The notes: generated by a model from the sequence alone, not told the origin. DNA of 64,000 nucleotides from Cordia subcordata (GCA_028554755.1 JAPTOF010000011.1:4988501-5052500); one strand, 5' to 3'. Numbered from the stretch's first letter, positions 35,429 through 47,917 are shown. Translations and numbers: made by a program.

Positions 35429-35870
35429 TCTTTGGCTTAGAGAATGGAGTTTGATTCTTAGTAGCAGCCCTATGCTTGCGTTTCTTTGGTTTTTTCTTGC
35501 TTTCAGTCGTTTTTTATATATATATTTTTTGCGTAAGTTTTCTTGCTTTTTTGGTTTGTTTGTGTAAAAATTAACTTATGATTACGGCTTGTAAGTGAGA
35601 GGCTTTTCGTGAGCTTTGTCTTATATATACACACACATAGTCGTTGAATTAATATACAAACAAGAACAGGGTTTTAGAGAGAGTTGCTTTTCTTTGACCT
35701 TTTATATAATTTTTTGACGCCCTTTTTGAACTTGTCCATTTGGCATCACTTTGACAGGCCGTCTCGCCCAGCGTCGTTTCTTTGGATCACTAGGTACCGA
35801 TGATCAAATCGTTAATAGCTTTCGCGGTTTTCTTTTAAAATTTCAAGTAATTTTTGTTAAACATTCTCTT
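35429..35870 (-). promoter_or_regulatory. Upstream region of FolD
   Basis: About 440 bp between the FolD start codon and the copia 5' LTR. Contains TATATATATA (35,515-35,526) and TTATATATACACACAC (35,620-35,635) on the plus strand, and GAGAGAG near 35,676. Any promoter of FolD must lie here or reach into the copia LTR. Confidence 0.4.
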
Positions 35871-36267
35871 CGTTGTAAATAATAGACATTCAAGATTCAA
35901 GAATCAAGTTGGAGGTTATTTGTAATATATTAAATAATGTGCAAGGAGTCATAGTTTGTAACCTGCAAAGTTTGAAAAAGAGAAGTTATCATCTTAGGAA
36001 AAGACAGATTTATTGAAAAAGATAACAAGCTAAACGTGTATCACATGATGATAAAGAAAAATTCAACACTTTAGTCATCTTGCATTTAATGATCTTTTAT
36101 CAATTTGTGTCTAAATTTTTTCCTATAAATAGCATGGCTTGGAATAAATATTGATATTCAGTGCAAGAAGAAGTAAAACAATATATTTTGAGGGAATGAA
36201 GTAAAGTTTAGTTCTCTTTATATTTTTATCCCTATATATTTTTCTCTTTTATAATTATTTCATAACA
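35871..36267 (+). repeat. 5' LTR of the copia element (397 bp)
   Basis: Runs from CGTTGTAAATAATAG (original TG apparently mutated to CG) to TTTCATAACA. Carries CCTATAAATAG, a TATA box, at about 36,122-36,132. Roughly 88 percent alike to the 3' LTR by eye, with a 7-bp ATTCAAG repetition near 35,889. Confidence 0.87.
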
Positions 36268-36285
36268 CGTTATCAGCATGAGTCT
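36268..36285 (+). other. Putative primer binding site of the copia element
   Basis: CGTTATCAGCATGAGTCT directly follows the LTR end AACA. It differs from the common copia site TGGTATCAGAGC but keeps the TATCAG core, and it occupies the correct place. Confidence 0.55.
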
Positions 36286-36775
36286 CTGTCAACGAGAAGT
36301 TCTGCAAATTAAAAGGAGCACGATTCTACCAAAAAAAAAAAGGTAACGGTTCTTATTTTATTTTTGACATTACATCATATCTATGATATAAAGTTTTTAC
36401 TATCTTATTTATTTTATATTGCATTTATTCTAGAAATAAAATTTCAGCTATATTATTTCTTTTAGAATAGATTATTGTAATATTTCATCTTTAAAATAAT
36501 AATGATAAAATAAAATAATAACAAATATCGTAATTTTTCTGAAAACCTAATTACTGTGACTTTTAAGGACATGATTACCTTGATTTTTGGACATGTGATT
36601 ATGATGACTCAATTAAAAAAATGATGACTTCTTAGGGCATAAACACTAATATAATTATATAATGACTAATTATAATAATTACACTGAGATTGACATCGTT
36701 ATTATGTCATACTTATAAGTCTCATATGCCATATTTGTCATATTTTAATTTTTTTTATATGCTTATATCCACTGG

Positions 36776-37709
36776 TAGGGGTGGAAATCGGATCGGATTT
36801 TCGTATAATCGGGTTTTCAGGTTTGGGTTTTTCGGGTTTCTGGTGGGAAAAATACCCGATCGGGTAGTTAAATAGTAATTATCCAGTCGGATATCGGATT
36901 TTTCAGATGCTGGGTTTTTCGGATTCAGATGTTCAGATACCCAACATTTCTATGAAGCTAAAAAATACAAAATTGTTTACTTTTTTTTTTTTTGCGGTAA
37001 GTTAGCAAATACATTCATTGATAGTCAAACTAATTACATCCATGTATACAAATAATATGATGCTCAAAACTAAGCATCGGCTCCAATAAACAAGAGATGT
37101 TGGGTATACAATAAACTAAACATCGGCTCCAATAAAAGAAAAGAGATTGTTCAAAATGGCGATAGACAAATCAATTCTTTTAAAATATAAAGACATTTCC
37201 ATTATAACTATGAACCAAACAAAAAGGAAAAATTAATAAATATTAACTATACAAATATATTTCCGCATTTATCTAACTTAAACATAACAAATATTTATGC
37301 TAAATTAATGTTACATTTTTTTAATTCTAATTATATTACTCAATTCAGTTGTCTAACTTATTTATAAATAGCTTAATTATATTATTTAACTTCTCATTAC
37401 TTTTGTAGAATACCTTTTTTTCTCTTTTTTAATTGTACATTTTAATATTAATACATTATATAAAATGTGGTGCAATATTAGAATATTATGGTGAATGATT
37501 TACTATGGAATGATGTGTGTATTTTTCGGGTTTTTCGGATCGGGTTTGGGTAGGGAAAAAAAAACTACCCGATATCCGGTGATTTTTTGGATATCAGGTT
37601 TGGATATATCCGAATCTGAAATTTTTGCTTTTTTTCTATTCGATCGGGTTCGGGTTCGGGTTCGGGTTCGGGTTATGGTTTGGATACCCGATCCGAATTT
37701 CCACCCCTA
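36776..37709. mobile_element. Non-autonomous hAT element nested in copia (934 bp)
   Basis: Perfect 8-bp target duplication TCCACTGG at 36,768-36,775 and 37,710-37,717. Terminal inverted repeat TAGGGGTGGAAATCGGATCGG versus, inverted, TAGGGGTGGAAATTCGGATCGG. The subterminal regions are full of GGGTTTTCGGGT/ACCCGA words, including (GGGTTC)n at 37,645-37,672. Interior AT-rich with no transposase. It inserted between the copia primer site and gag, so it is younger than the copia element. Confidence 0.93.
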
Positions 37710-37794
37710 TCCACTGGTCAATAAGGTATGTCAGATAAATATATTATTATTTCACTTGCTAATTTGTTCTTTTTGAAATATGTCAAATTCATAA

Positions 37795-38893
37795 TGTCAA
37801 ACTTCACGAAGCTTGAGTTTGTAGCCCTTGATATTTCTGGCAACAATTATTTATCATGGATCCTTGATGCTGAAATACATCTTAATGCTAAGGACCATGG
37901 AGAAACAATTAAAGAAGGAAATAACGTATCCTTACAAGATCATGCTAGAGCATTAATATTCCTTCTTCGTCATCTCCTGAAGGGCTTAAAGCCAAATACC
38001 TTACAATAAAGGATCCACAAGTCCTTTGGCAAAATTTGAAGGAAAGATTTTATCATCATAAAACAATGATCCTTCCTAAAGCTAGCTATGAGTGAGATTT
38101 GATCATCATAAAATGATGATCCTTCAGAAAGCTTGCTACGAGTGGATTTACATGCAATTACAGGATTTTAAAACTGTAAGCGAGTATAATTCCACTGTAT
38201 TTAGAATTACTTTACAATTGAAATTATGCGGAGAAAAGATCACTGGAAGATATGTTAGAGAAGATATTATTTACTTTTCACGCATCTAATATGCTCTTAC
38301 AATAACAATATAGAGAGTGTGGTTTCCAATAATATTCTAAGCTAATCTCATGTCTTCTTGTTGCTGAGCAAAATAATGAGCTTTTGATTGCAAACAATCA
38401 AACACGGCCAACTGGCTCAAAATCATTTCCTAAAATGAGTGAAATTGCATCTCTTGAGGTGAATGCTACATCATCAAATAATTATGGTCATGGGCGTGCT
38501 CGTGGATATGGTCATGGTCTTGGTCGTGGTCGTGGCTGTGGTTATAAACATGGTAATGGTTGTAATTTTCATATGTCAAATAGACCAAATTTCAAAAGAC
38601 AAGAAAATCATGACAAAGGAAATAATCCAAGAAATAAATCTTTCCAACGTACTGAAAGTGCTTGCTATAGATGTGGCATGAAAGGACATTGGCATCAAAC
38701 ATGTTATACTGCTAAACATTTTGTGGATCTTTGTCAAGTTTCGTTGAAAGAAAACGGAAAAGTTGTGGAGACAAATCTTGTTGAACAAAATACTCAAATG
38801 AATTATTCGCACCTTGACTACTTTGACTTCTTTGAAGATACTACTGAAAACATTGAGCAATTGATTGTTGATGGAAATGTCTATCCAAATTAA
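37795..38893 (+). pseudogene. copia gag remnant
   Basis: The N-terminal part (MSNFTKLEFVALDISGNNYL, with the LSW.LDAE motif) matches the UBN2/gag family of copia elements. A frameshift lies near 37,955-38,010, then a 51-bp tandem duplication (about 38,041-38,151). The C-terminal open piece 38,384-38,893 has a Gly/Arg/His-rich run (GHGRARGYGHGLGRGRG) and a CCHC zinc knuckle CYRCGMKGHWHQTC for RNA binding. Confidence 0.87.
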
Positions 38894-39039
38894 TCTTTAT
38901 GTAAAAATAGAACCTTTTTTTTATGTCAAACTGTTTGTCACTTTAATACTTAATTTTAGCTGAAATGTAATATCTATCTTTTATGAAATGAATGTCGTAT
39001 CTTTGTTAATATTTGCATATTTTCTTTATTACTATTATG

Positions 39040-39240
39040 AAGAACTATGGATTTGCATCATATCAATGATAGAGAAATATGTTTGGCTGATAATGCTACA
39101 ACACATCCTATTCTCAAGAATAAGAAGTACTTCTCCCAACTGAAATTAGCTGATGCAAATGTCAATACAATAGTTGGTTTTGCAAAATTAATTGAAGGCT
39201 CTGATAGAGCTTGTGTTATGTTTTCCAAATGAACAAATAT
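39040..39240 (+). pseudogene. copia aspartic protease remnant
   Basis: Encodes CLADNATTHPILK (39,068-39,118), the position of the protease active site (usually D-S-A/G-T-x-H in plant copia); the Asp is present. The frame is open from 39,047 to the stop at 39,230, and the continuation to integrase is broken. Confidence 0.75.
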
Positions 39241-39489
39241 GATAATAAGCGATACATTATACTCAAGTAGATCACAAAAGAACTACTCAATTTTAAAGAT
39301 ATAAGGAAAAATGGTTATCATATTGAAACCATGAAGGAAGGCAAGAAGAATATCTCTATATTACATCGCTTGTATATGGCAAAAAGCATATATTAGAAAA
39401 GTTGCTAGCATTATCTTCTGGGCTATATTGTATTTATATAAGTCCTGTAGAATCATATGTTGTGATAAACCAGAAGATAATTGATTCAA

Positions 39490-40260
39490 AGAGTTTCATT
39501 CTTTGACATGATTGCCTTGGACATCCAGGTGACATAATGATGAGACGAATTATTAAAAATTCATATGGGCACTCATTAAAGAGTCAAAAAGTACTTTCGT
39601 CAAATGAATTGTCATGTGCTGCTTGTGCCCAAAGGAAATTGATTATAAGGTCATCACTAACTAAAATTGATGCTAAAAATCTTGCATTTTTAGAATGAAT
39701 TCAAGGGGACATATGTAGGCTTATTTTTTCAGTATATGGACCATTTCGATATTTTATGATATTAATAGATGCCTCTACACGTTGGTCATATGTCTCTTTA
39801 TTATCCATTCTAAATGTGGTATTTGCAAGACTCATTGCACAAATAATCTACCTATGTGCACAATTTTCAGATCATATAATTAAGAAAATTCGTCTTGATA
39901 ATGCAGGAGAATTTATATCCCAATCTTTTAATGATTATTGTACATCAATTGGGATTATAGTTAAGCATCTTCTGGCTCACACACATACTCAAAATGGTTT
40001 AGCAGAATCTTTTATTAAACATCTACAGCTAATTGCTAGACCACTACTTATGAGAACTAAGTTGTGAAGTTCTGCTTAGGGACATGTCATATTACATGCT
40101 ACAGTACTAGTTCGAATAAAGCCAACTGCTTATCATAAATATTCTCCTTTACAATTGGTTTCTGGTCAAAAACCAAATATATCCCATTTAAGAATATTTG
40201 GTTGTGCAGCATATGATCCAATTACTCCACCACAGCGCACAAAAATGGGACCATAAAGAA
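39490..40260 (+). pseudogene. copia integrase remnant
   Basis: The pre-integrase HHCC part (HPGDIMMRRI, CAACAQRK) lies at about 39,520-39,640. The core includes LIDASTRWSYV (first Asp, 39,759-39,790), RLDNAGEF (second Asp, 39,890-39,915) and NGLAESFIK (catalytic Glu, 39,993-40,020). A stop at 40,065 and several others break the frame; homology goes on to about 40,260 (FGCAAY). Confidence 0.85.
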
Positions 40261-40989
40261 GATTGGGAATATATGTTGGTTTTGAATCTCCATCAATCAT
40301 TAAATATCTTGAATCCTTAACTAGAGATCTTTTTACAGCACGTTTTGCTGATTGCTATTTGATAAAACAATATGCCCAGCATTAAGGGGAGAAAATAAAA
40401 GCTGAAAAAATAAGAAATTACATGGAATGCATCATCTATGGCTTATTTTGATCCTTGCACAAATATATCTGAACAAGAAGTTCAGAAAATTATTCATCTA
40501 CAAAGGATTGCTCATCAATTGTCAGATGCATTCATGGATACAAAGAGAGTGATTAAGTCACATGTTTCAACTCGAAATACTCCCGCTAGAATTGGTATTT
40601 CAAAAGAGCAATCTAATACTCTAGTAAATGAGTCTATGTCAAATAAAAAAATGTGATAGACCAATTGGTTCTAAAGATAAAAATTCTTGAAAGAAGAGGG
40701 AGCTAAATAAGCAAGTTGGCATTTTCAAGGTTCTTAATAATCTTATAGATGTTGCAAAAATTGCTGGAAGACAACACCAGTAAAGAATCAGGTACCTGAG
40801 TATGAGAAAAATGGCAGCAATATTGAAAATGAAGAGTTCTCAATTAATTATATTTTTACAGTAAAAAGATGGAACCGAAATGAAATTATTGTTGATGAAA
40901 AATTTTCATATGCGGTAGCCACTGAATTGATGATAGAAAGCGAAGATTATGAACCAAAATCCATTCAACAATGTCAACTTAGAAATCAT

Positions 40990-41960
40990 TGACCTAAATG
41001 GAAAGACGCAATGACTCTAAATTAAATTCTTTTACAAAGCATTAAGTTTTTGGACCTATAGTCCAAATACCTAAAAATGTAAGGCCTAAACGCTACAAGT
41101 GGGCATTCGTGCGGAAACAATATGAGAACAATGAAATTGTGAGATATAAAACATGACTTGTAGCATAAGATTTTTCACAAAGGACTGTAATTGATTATGA
41201 GGAGACATATTCTCCCGTGGTGGACGCAATTACATTTTGATATTTAATTATCTTAATAATTTGTGAAGGACTTCATATGCATCTTATGAATATAGTGGCA
41301 ACATATTTATATGGGTCATTAGATAGTAATATTTATATGAAAGTCCCTAAATGATTGAATATACCTGAAGCATATAAGTCAAATTCTCAGGAAATGTATT
41401 CTATTAAATTGCAAAGATCCTTGTATGGATTAAAATAATGTGGACAAATGTGGTACAATCGTTTGGGTACATACTTTCTAAAGAAAGGATATGCTAATAG
41501 TTCCATAAGCCCATGTATTTTTATGAAGAAATCAAAAAGTGGGTTTGTTATTGTTGTTATATATGTTGATGATTTAGATATCATAGGGACTATTGAAGAG
41601 CTTACAGCAACTGTTGTATATTTATGTAAAGAATTTGAGACGAAAGATTTGAGCAAAACTAAATTTTGTCTCGAGCTATAGATTGAGCATTTGTCAAGTG
41701 GAATTTTGGTCCAGCAAAAACTCATACTGAAAAAGTTTTGAAGAGATTTAATATGGACAAAACTCATCCATTGAGTACGCTTACAGCAACTGTTGTATAT
41801 TTATGTAAAGAATTTAAGATGAAAATCTGAGCAAAACTAAATCTTGTCTCGGGCTGTAGATTGAGCATTTGTCAAGTGGAATTTTGGTCCAGCAAAAACT
41901 CATACTAAAAAGGTTTTGAAGAGATTTAATATGGACAAAACTCATCCATTGAGTACTTCA
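40990..41960 (+). pseudogene. copia reverse transcriptase remnant with tandem duplication
   Basis: Segments KWAFVRKQ, GLHMHLMN.VATYLYGSL, SLYGLK and the active-site box YVDD (41,560-41,571) identify the copia RT. A 179-bp unit, 41,601-41,779, is repeated at 41,780-41,957, which doubles the region just after YVDD and shifts the frame. Confidence 0.87.
41601..41957 (+). repeat. Tandem duplication inside copia RT (2 x about 179 bp)
   Basis: Both copies start CTTACAGCAACTGTTGTATA and end AACTCATCCATTGAGTAC. They differ at only a few sites, less than the two LTRs differ, so the duplication is probably younger than the insertion. Confidence 0.9.
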
Positions 41961-41989
41961 ATGGTTGTTTGATCTCTTGATATAAAAAA

Positions 41990-42760
41990 GGACCTTTTTC
42001 CTTCTCAAGAATATAAAGAAGAAATACTTGACCCTGAAGTACCGTATCTTAGTGCCATTGGTGCATTAGTGTATATTACCAGCAATACACGTCCAAATAT
42101 TGTATTTTCTATAAATCTATTAGCAAGATTTAGTGCTGCACCAACAAAAAGACATTGGATCAGTATTAAACATGTATTTCGTTATCTTCATGGAACAATT
42201 GATATGGGCTGATTGTATTCAAACCATATACATCTTGCATTAATAGGGTATGCAGATACAGGGTATTTATCTGACCCGTATAAAGGATGATCCAAAATTG
42301 GATATCTCTTCGCATATAGTGGTACAGCTAATTCCTAGTGCTTAACAAAGTAGACTATTCCTACCAATTCCTCAAATGATGCTGAAATACTTGCATTACA
42401 TGAGCCGAGCCAAGAATGTGTATGGTTGAGATCTTTAACTCAACATATTGAAAAAGAATACAATATTTCAACTAGCAAAAGAGGACGAACCACATCCAAC
42501 CACATTGCATGAAGATAATACTATTTCTATTGCTCAAGTTAAAGGAGGCTACATCAAGAGTGACAAAATTAAGCATATTTCACCAAAGTTCTTCTTTACA
42601 AATGAACTCCAAAAGAAATGAGAGATTGATGTTTGTCAAATTTGCTCAAGTGAGAATTTAGTAGACTTGTTTACAAAAGCGTTACCTGTAACAACATTTA
42701 AAAAATTGGTACACAAGATTGGCATGCGAAGACTCAGAGATTGCTCCTGATTGCCTTTAT
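41990..42760 (+). pseudogene. copia RNase H remnant
   Basis: Shows YLSAIGALVYI..NTRPNIVFSINLLARFS (decayed), the GYADTGYLSDP motif with catalytic-type Asp (42,246-42,278), and at the 3' end IKHISPKFFF and DLFTKALP (42,665-42,690), the usual C-terminal end of copia polyproteins. Several stop codons. Confidence 0.82.
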
Positions 42761-42958
42761 GAGAGGGGGAATTATACGCTTTTTCCTTAGCCTAGGTTTT
42801 GTCCCATTCGGTTTTCCTGACAAGTTTCTTAATAAGGCAGCATGAAACATATAACACGGATATTATATTCTTCTGCCTTCACTAGGTTTTTTTCCACTAG
42901 GTTTTTCCGAGTAAGGATTTAACGAGGCATATTATTGTTGATAAATGTCTAAGAGGGG

Positions 42959-43346
42959 TGTTGTAAATGATGGACATTCAAGAATCAAGTTGAAGACCAT
43001 TTTCAATACATTAAATGGTGTGTAAGAAGTCATAGTTCGTAACATGCAAAGTTTGAAGAAGGGAAGCTATCATCTTGGAAAAAGAAAGATTTGTTGAAAA
43101 AGATTACAAGCTAAACATGCATCACATGATGATGAAGAAAAATTCAACACTTTAGTCATCTTACATTTAATGATCATTTATCGATTTGTCTCTAAATTTT
43201 TCTTATAAATGCATGGTTTGGAATAAGTATTGATATCCAATGCAAGAAGAAGTAGAATAATATATTTTGAGAGAATGGAGTGAAGTTTAGCTCTCTTTAT
43301 ATTTTTCTCCCTTTATATTTCTCTCTTTCATAATTATTTCATAACA
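42959..43346 (+). repeat. 3' LTR of the copia element (388 bp)
   Basis: Starts TGTTGTAAATGATGG and ends TTTCATAACA; aligned along its length with 35,871-36,267. Confidence 0.88.
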
Positions 43347-43375
43347 TTTTTTATTTTTATTTTTTTTGGTGCAAA

Positions 43376-43460
43376 TTGCCCGCTTCTTCACTTCTCATGG
43401 GACTCAAAACCAGCACATCATCCTTGGAAAAAGTAGTCTCAACCACTTGAGCTACTTCCT
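43376..43460 (-). repeat. tRNA-derived SINE-like copy
   Basis: On the minus strand GAAGTAGCTCAAGTGGTTGAG (A-box region) and GGTTTTGAGTCCCATGAG (B-box region) occur with tRNA-like spacing. Same family as 48,513-48,600 and 50,567-50,650. Confidence 0.6.
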
Positions 43461-46400
43461 TAATCCGTATTTTTTGTTAAATGTTAATGTTATTATAACA
43501 TTTATTTGTTTTTTCAATCTTATTGCATACTCTTCTCTTTATTTTCTTAATACTCCTATACTTTTACATTTTTTTCACAAATACAATTCAAATTAAATTA
43601 AATTTTAATTTTAAATTATATCCACTAGTTAATATCGAGCCAAAAGTTAATAAAATAAAATAAGTTTCAATTTTATTAGTCTATTTATTAATTTCTTAAA
43701 GAATATTAAAAATTATTTTTATAGTATTGATAGGAATAATTTATCAAAAATTAATTTTAATATGTTTTATGGTAAATAATTAATGCACTATTTTACTTTT
43801 AGAAATGCAATAGTACCCCACTCATTTCCGCTTTGTAGGAGTACTACCGCAAAGGTTAGTGCAAGTTTTTTGGCAAAAAAAAAAAAAACTGCTCAAGGCC
43901 GGTGGGACAACGTTTTTGTTTTTGCCCCTATCTCGATGGAGGGGGGCTAGTGGTTTATCCACCTTGCTCCACTCGGCCCCATTATACATATATATTTTTT
44001 TACTTTTAATATGTCATTATATATTTTTAATATAAATACTATATCATTTTGTTTATTTTTTTAATATAATTTTTATATATTTTAATATAAACTTTATATA
44101 ACTAGAGATATCTTTAGTTTAGTAGTAAAGTTAATTTATTTTTAACATGTTCTTATATGTTAGTATTTTTTTAGAAAAATTTTAGTACTATTGTAAGTTT
44201 TTTTTTTTTAAATAACAGGTAGGGCTTTTATCTCAATTTTATCTTGTTGTCCCACTCTATTTACACTATTGACTAGTGCTCCATATAGGTGGGGTGGATT
44301 TTCTTTTCAATCCACTAGAAGCAGGAATGGTAAGTAATACCCATTAAAAAAAAAGGAAAGAAAACTAAACAAATTTTATGCCGTACATGTCCATGTGCGT
44401 GCATTTGCTAATATAGATATGTGACTTATGTCTTGGTTGGGTCAATTTCATAAACAAGATAACATTTAGGGACTGAAATGTAATAAAGCAAAACTGAATT
44501 CTTTTATCAGATGAACATAAGGCTAAGTCCCTCATGTTTCTCCTCACTTTTCCTCTCAAACTCGCATCCCAATTTCCCTCTTAATACTTCTCTTCTTTTG
44601 GCAGCAAAACGTGAAATCAAAGGGAAATGATACCATTCTGAGTTAATTTAAGAAGAAAAATACTTGACTCTAATGTTAGATTGAGGCAAGTCAGACATTT
44701 CTTCTAAATCATTTTCCAGAAGCTACCATGGATATTATACTCGCTTTCTATACATTTCATTTGGGTTTATTATTTTGGTTTATACATGTTGCTTGGCATA
44801 CGAGTTATGTGTAGTATATGTGTTGGGCCTGTACTTCGAAAATATAATATTATGTGTGATGTGTGCAAACCCTTGAGGCTGTGATACCCATCTGGCAGAT
44901 AAGATTGCTTAGTATTTTAGTACAAAATGTGATCTTTGTGCCCGTAGGTGGGAGATCGTTTACTATACGAAGATGTGTGGGCCACAGGTGGTCCTTGTGT
45001 ACCTGGGTTGGTGGAAAATGATTCATCAGACCAAAACAGGCCTAGCGGGGAAGTCTAGGCCTAGTGTGTTTGTGAATGGTGTGGAAGTATGATATATATC
45101 GTGGCCTCAGGAGGTATTATATGGAACAATGTGTAATGTGCTTATGTAAAAGTTATAAATTATTTGAATGACTAGATTAGTTGAGAAGTTGAGAGGTACC
45201 TCATATGAGAAGGATGAGCTTAAGTTGTAAGTTATGTATTCTATTTTTGTTTTATTTGCCTTGGTGTTTATGTATGTTGTGGTGTGGTGGTTAATCTTTT
45301 TTCCTCGTTCTAGGACTACCCTGAGCTTGACTTCGAGTGTCTAGCTTATTGAGCTTTTGTAGCTCATGTTTGTATCTACTTTGTAAAGGGTGATGGAATG
45401 GGAATTCAAGAGAGGATCTTTCTTGACATTTATTAGTGTAATCGAATTAGCTCTGATCTCCTTATAGCAAGTACCTATTTGGAATTAATTTGGACCTTGT
45501 AAATAATTAGCGTTAATGGTTTATAGTGCTCTGGTGGAGTATCATTGAGATACGTTAGCTTTTGTATTGTGTTTTAGAGCCTTGCAGATTTAGGAGAAGC
45601 AATCTTTTCAGGCTCGCAAAAATCATGACCCCGAGTTCAGGTGAGTGGATTTGGGGGTGGGACAGAGTAGTAGAAATTTACTCCGGCATCATGTAAATGA
45701 TAGGATAGGGGTAGGAGTTCCATTCATGAGTAAGCATACCCAGCCCTATTACCATCATTAAGTAGTAGCTTATTATAAAGTTACAAACAATAGACTGGCT
45801 TTTTATTAAAAATGAATATCAGCCTGTATTTCATCGTCTCTCATATAGCTCACTGACCTTTATGAAAGAATGAAATCTTTACTCACTACTGATAAGACCA
45901 TACTGTGAAGAATCAATGAGGTTTCGTCACAAAAACTAATTATTTAATATGAGGCATGGATTATTACTTTTATATGGTGATCTTGAATCTTGAGATTTTC
46001 TGATTTGAGATTTTGTATGATGTAAGGCATATGAAGCACCGTATATAAATGAATATTATATTATTTATTTAAATAAATAAATAAAATTTTAGTTGGCAGT
46101 ATCTAAAAAGTATATTAAATTGTATTCTAAGTAGATTAATTTTTAATATAGCCAAATTTATATTAATGGTCCAAATAAATCATGTGTAAAATTTGTTATA
46201 CGTAATAAAAAAGAATACAAAATTGAGGATTAAAGTCTCAAAATAATGTAAATGATTGTAATATTTGCATAAAAGATATTAACACTTGGGGTTAAATTTG
46301 TAAAATAAGTTAATACAGAGAAGTCACGGGAATTTATGGTGTAAACGAACGATTGCTAGAATGTAGCTAAAGGCAGAAGTGAAAATTGTCTGAGTGCCAC
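43461..46400. other. AT-rich non-coding stretch, possible LTR remnant inside
   Basis: No gene seen. Between about 44,700 and 45,680 sequence such as ACCCTGAGCTTGACTTCGAG, GAGCTTTTGTAGCTCATG and GGGGGTGGGACAGAG resembles LTRs of other plant Ty3 elements, but no partner LTR or duplication is visible. Between 43,890 and 44,320 GTGGGACAAC occurs in inverted positions, perhaps a DNA-transposon remnant. Confidence 0.4.
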
Positions 46401-46412
46401 TGGACACTCAAT

Positions 46413-46601
46413 CTAGCGGCCTCCTTCATCCTTCAATTGATGATAATACTTGCTATCTGAGTCCCAGGATCTAATCCACTCTTTCTTTGATTTTTGATGC
46501 CAAAAGACATCTTCTTTGTCAAAGACCTCCTCATACTCCCGTTTAAATCTTTTCTTAAGTTTCATCAAAGAAGAATTATGCTTCGTCTGCAATGATCTCA
46601 A
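46413..46601 (-). pseudogene. LINE ORF2 fragment (between endonuclease and RT)
   Basis: Open for 62 codons on the minus strand. EDVFWHQKSKKEWIRSWDSD followed by SKYYH matches the well-conserved E-x-x-W-x-Q-K-S-R-x-x-W-x-x-x-G-D-x-N-T-x-F-F-H segment upstream of the RT in plant L1-type elements. The rest of the element is absent, so this is a short relic. Confidence 0.7.
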
Positions 46602-47467
46602 AATGCTCTAAATGTGTGCTAAATTCATTGAACGCATTTTGTTTAATCGCTCAGTTAAACGACTACTCCTTAACAGCTAAAATATAATAGCTATCAGCTA
46701 CCCTAACAACTAGTTGTGTCAAACAGGCCCTAAAAAGAACATATTTAAATTTAATAACATACTTATTTGACAAAATAAATAACACTATAAAAAGATAATA
46801 TTAATGATAACAACGTGAATAAGAAAATTAGTAATACTGATAATAGAAGAAAAAGTATATGCTTTTTTTTTAAACTATTTTCCTCTTAAATACATATGTA
46901 AGATAGTTATGTTTAACCATACTTAATTCAAGTTTGCAATCCTCATTTACGTCATTAACATAATAGAGAAAGAGAGTGAACAAGGCCATATCAATCTAAC
47001 ACTATAGCAAGAGGCAAACATGACAAAAAAGGGGGAAAAAAAAAAGGAACAAGAGGACACGGAACATGGGTGTGGACCATGATTAAAGTATAAAAAAGGA
47101 AAAAAAAAACAGAACACCAGATGCTCTGGGTTCGTAGTAATGGAGAACCTATTAATACAATAAATTTAATAAACGAATATCTTCTTTGCAAACTTAAATT
47201 TTTTGGATGGAAAACTAACTCTGAAATAGTATTAGAGTCTAGAAACCAGTTTCTTAGATCACTGCAGAGCATTACAGATGTTGGTTCGATCTTGGGGTGA
47301 TCGCGAGAGACCAAAGGAGATACCGCCGGTGCAAGTTCTAGCAAGTTACTAGGGACTTGGAAGGTATGGCAATGCATGGCAGTAGACCTATCGTGGGGCA
47401 ATGGCAACTTGAGCAAGAGAGATTCAAGATTGCTGAGGAGTAGCAAATATGGTCCAAGATGGAAATT
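46602..47467. other. Non-coding stretch
   Basis: AT-rich with A-runs at 47,035-47,046 and 47,099-47,110. A 170-codon open frame on the minus strand (46,991-47,503) has no recognisable domain and is composition-driven. Confidence 0.4.
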
Positions 47468-47917
47468 TGTTAGAATATGGTCCGTATTCTGAATAGACAG
47501 CATAGATTCTAGTTTTGGCCAAATTAAGAGACCTACTATATTTGGAGTCTTACCTTATTTATTCTCCTATCATATGTCTAGTCTTATTATATTTGTAGCA
47601 TTACCATTCGTAGTGCTACTATATTTGTTGTTTTTTGTATTCTATAAATAAGGGCTTTGCCTATTGTGTCAGAGAGGTAGAGAAACAAAGAAGTGAGATA
47701 AAAAGCGAATGACCATGAGGGTGAGGAGAGCATGAAGGGGGGGGGGCCTCGCCCTCTCTCCGTGTGTTGTATTTGTTTATATCATATTAAAATTCTCGTA
47801 TTTGTTCATGGACATAGTCAAAAGGTTGAGCCACATAAAAAATATTAGTATCTATTGCATTTACATCTTGCGCTATTTTGTTTATCTTCATTCTAGACAC
47901 CCCTAATTCCAAACAGT
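47468..47917 (+). repeat. Putative solo copia LTR
   Basis: Starts TGTTAGAATATGG, carries CTATAAATAAGGGC (TATA box, about 47,641-47,654) and GAGAAACAAAG, and ends CCCCTAATTCCAAACA, followed by GTTGCCAACATTGC, a possible decayed TGGTATCAGAGC primer site. These are the usual marks of a common copia LTR type. No second LTR, no clear 5-bp duplication. Confidence 0.5.

Larger units (their letters stand above)
35871..43346 (+). mobile_element. Ty1/copia LTR retrotransposon, both LTRs, internally broken
   Basis: LTRs at 35,871-36,267 and 42,959-43,346 enclose remnants of gag, protease, integrase, RT and RNase H in copia order. A polypurine tract AAGAGGGG precedes the 3' LTR. The internal region is interrupted by a 934-bp hAT element, two tandem duplications and numerous stops. 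The end phrases CACTAGGTTTTTCCGAG and TTTAACGAGGCA before the 3' LTR are typical of plant copia elements. No convincing 5-bp target duplication is left (CTCTT versus TTTTT). Confidence 0.92.

Noticed and set aside
35866..43351. 5-bp target duplication for the copia element
   Set aside because: CTCTT on the left and TTTTT on the right do not match well enough; shifting the LTR start by a few bases does not help.
46991..47503. 170-codon open frame on the minus strand, the longest uninterrupted one in the window
   Set aside because: No domain, Leu/Phe/Pro-rich composition driven by A- and T-runs, overlaps the start of a putative LTR, and no splice partners or promoter.
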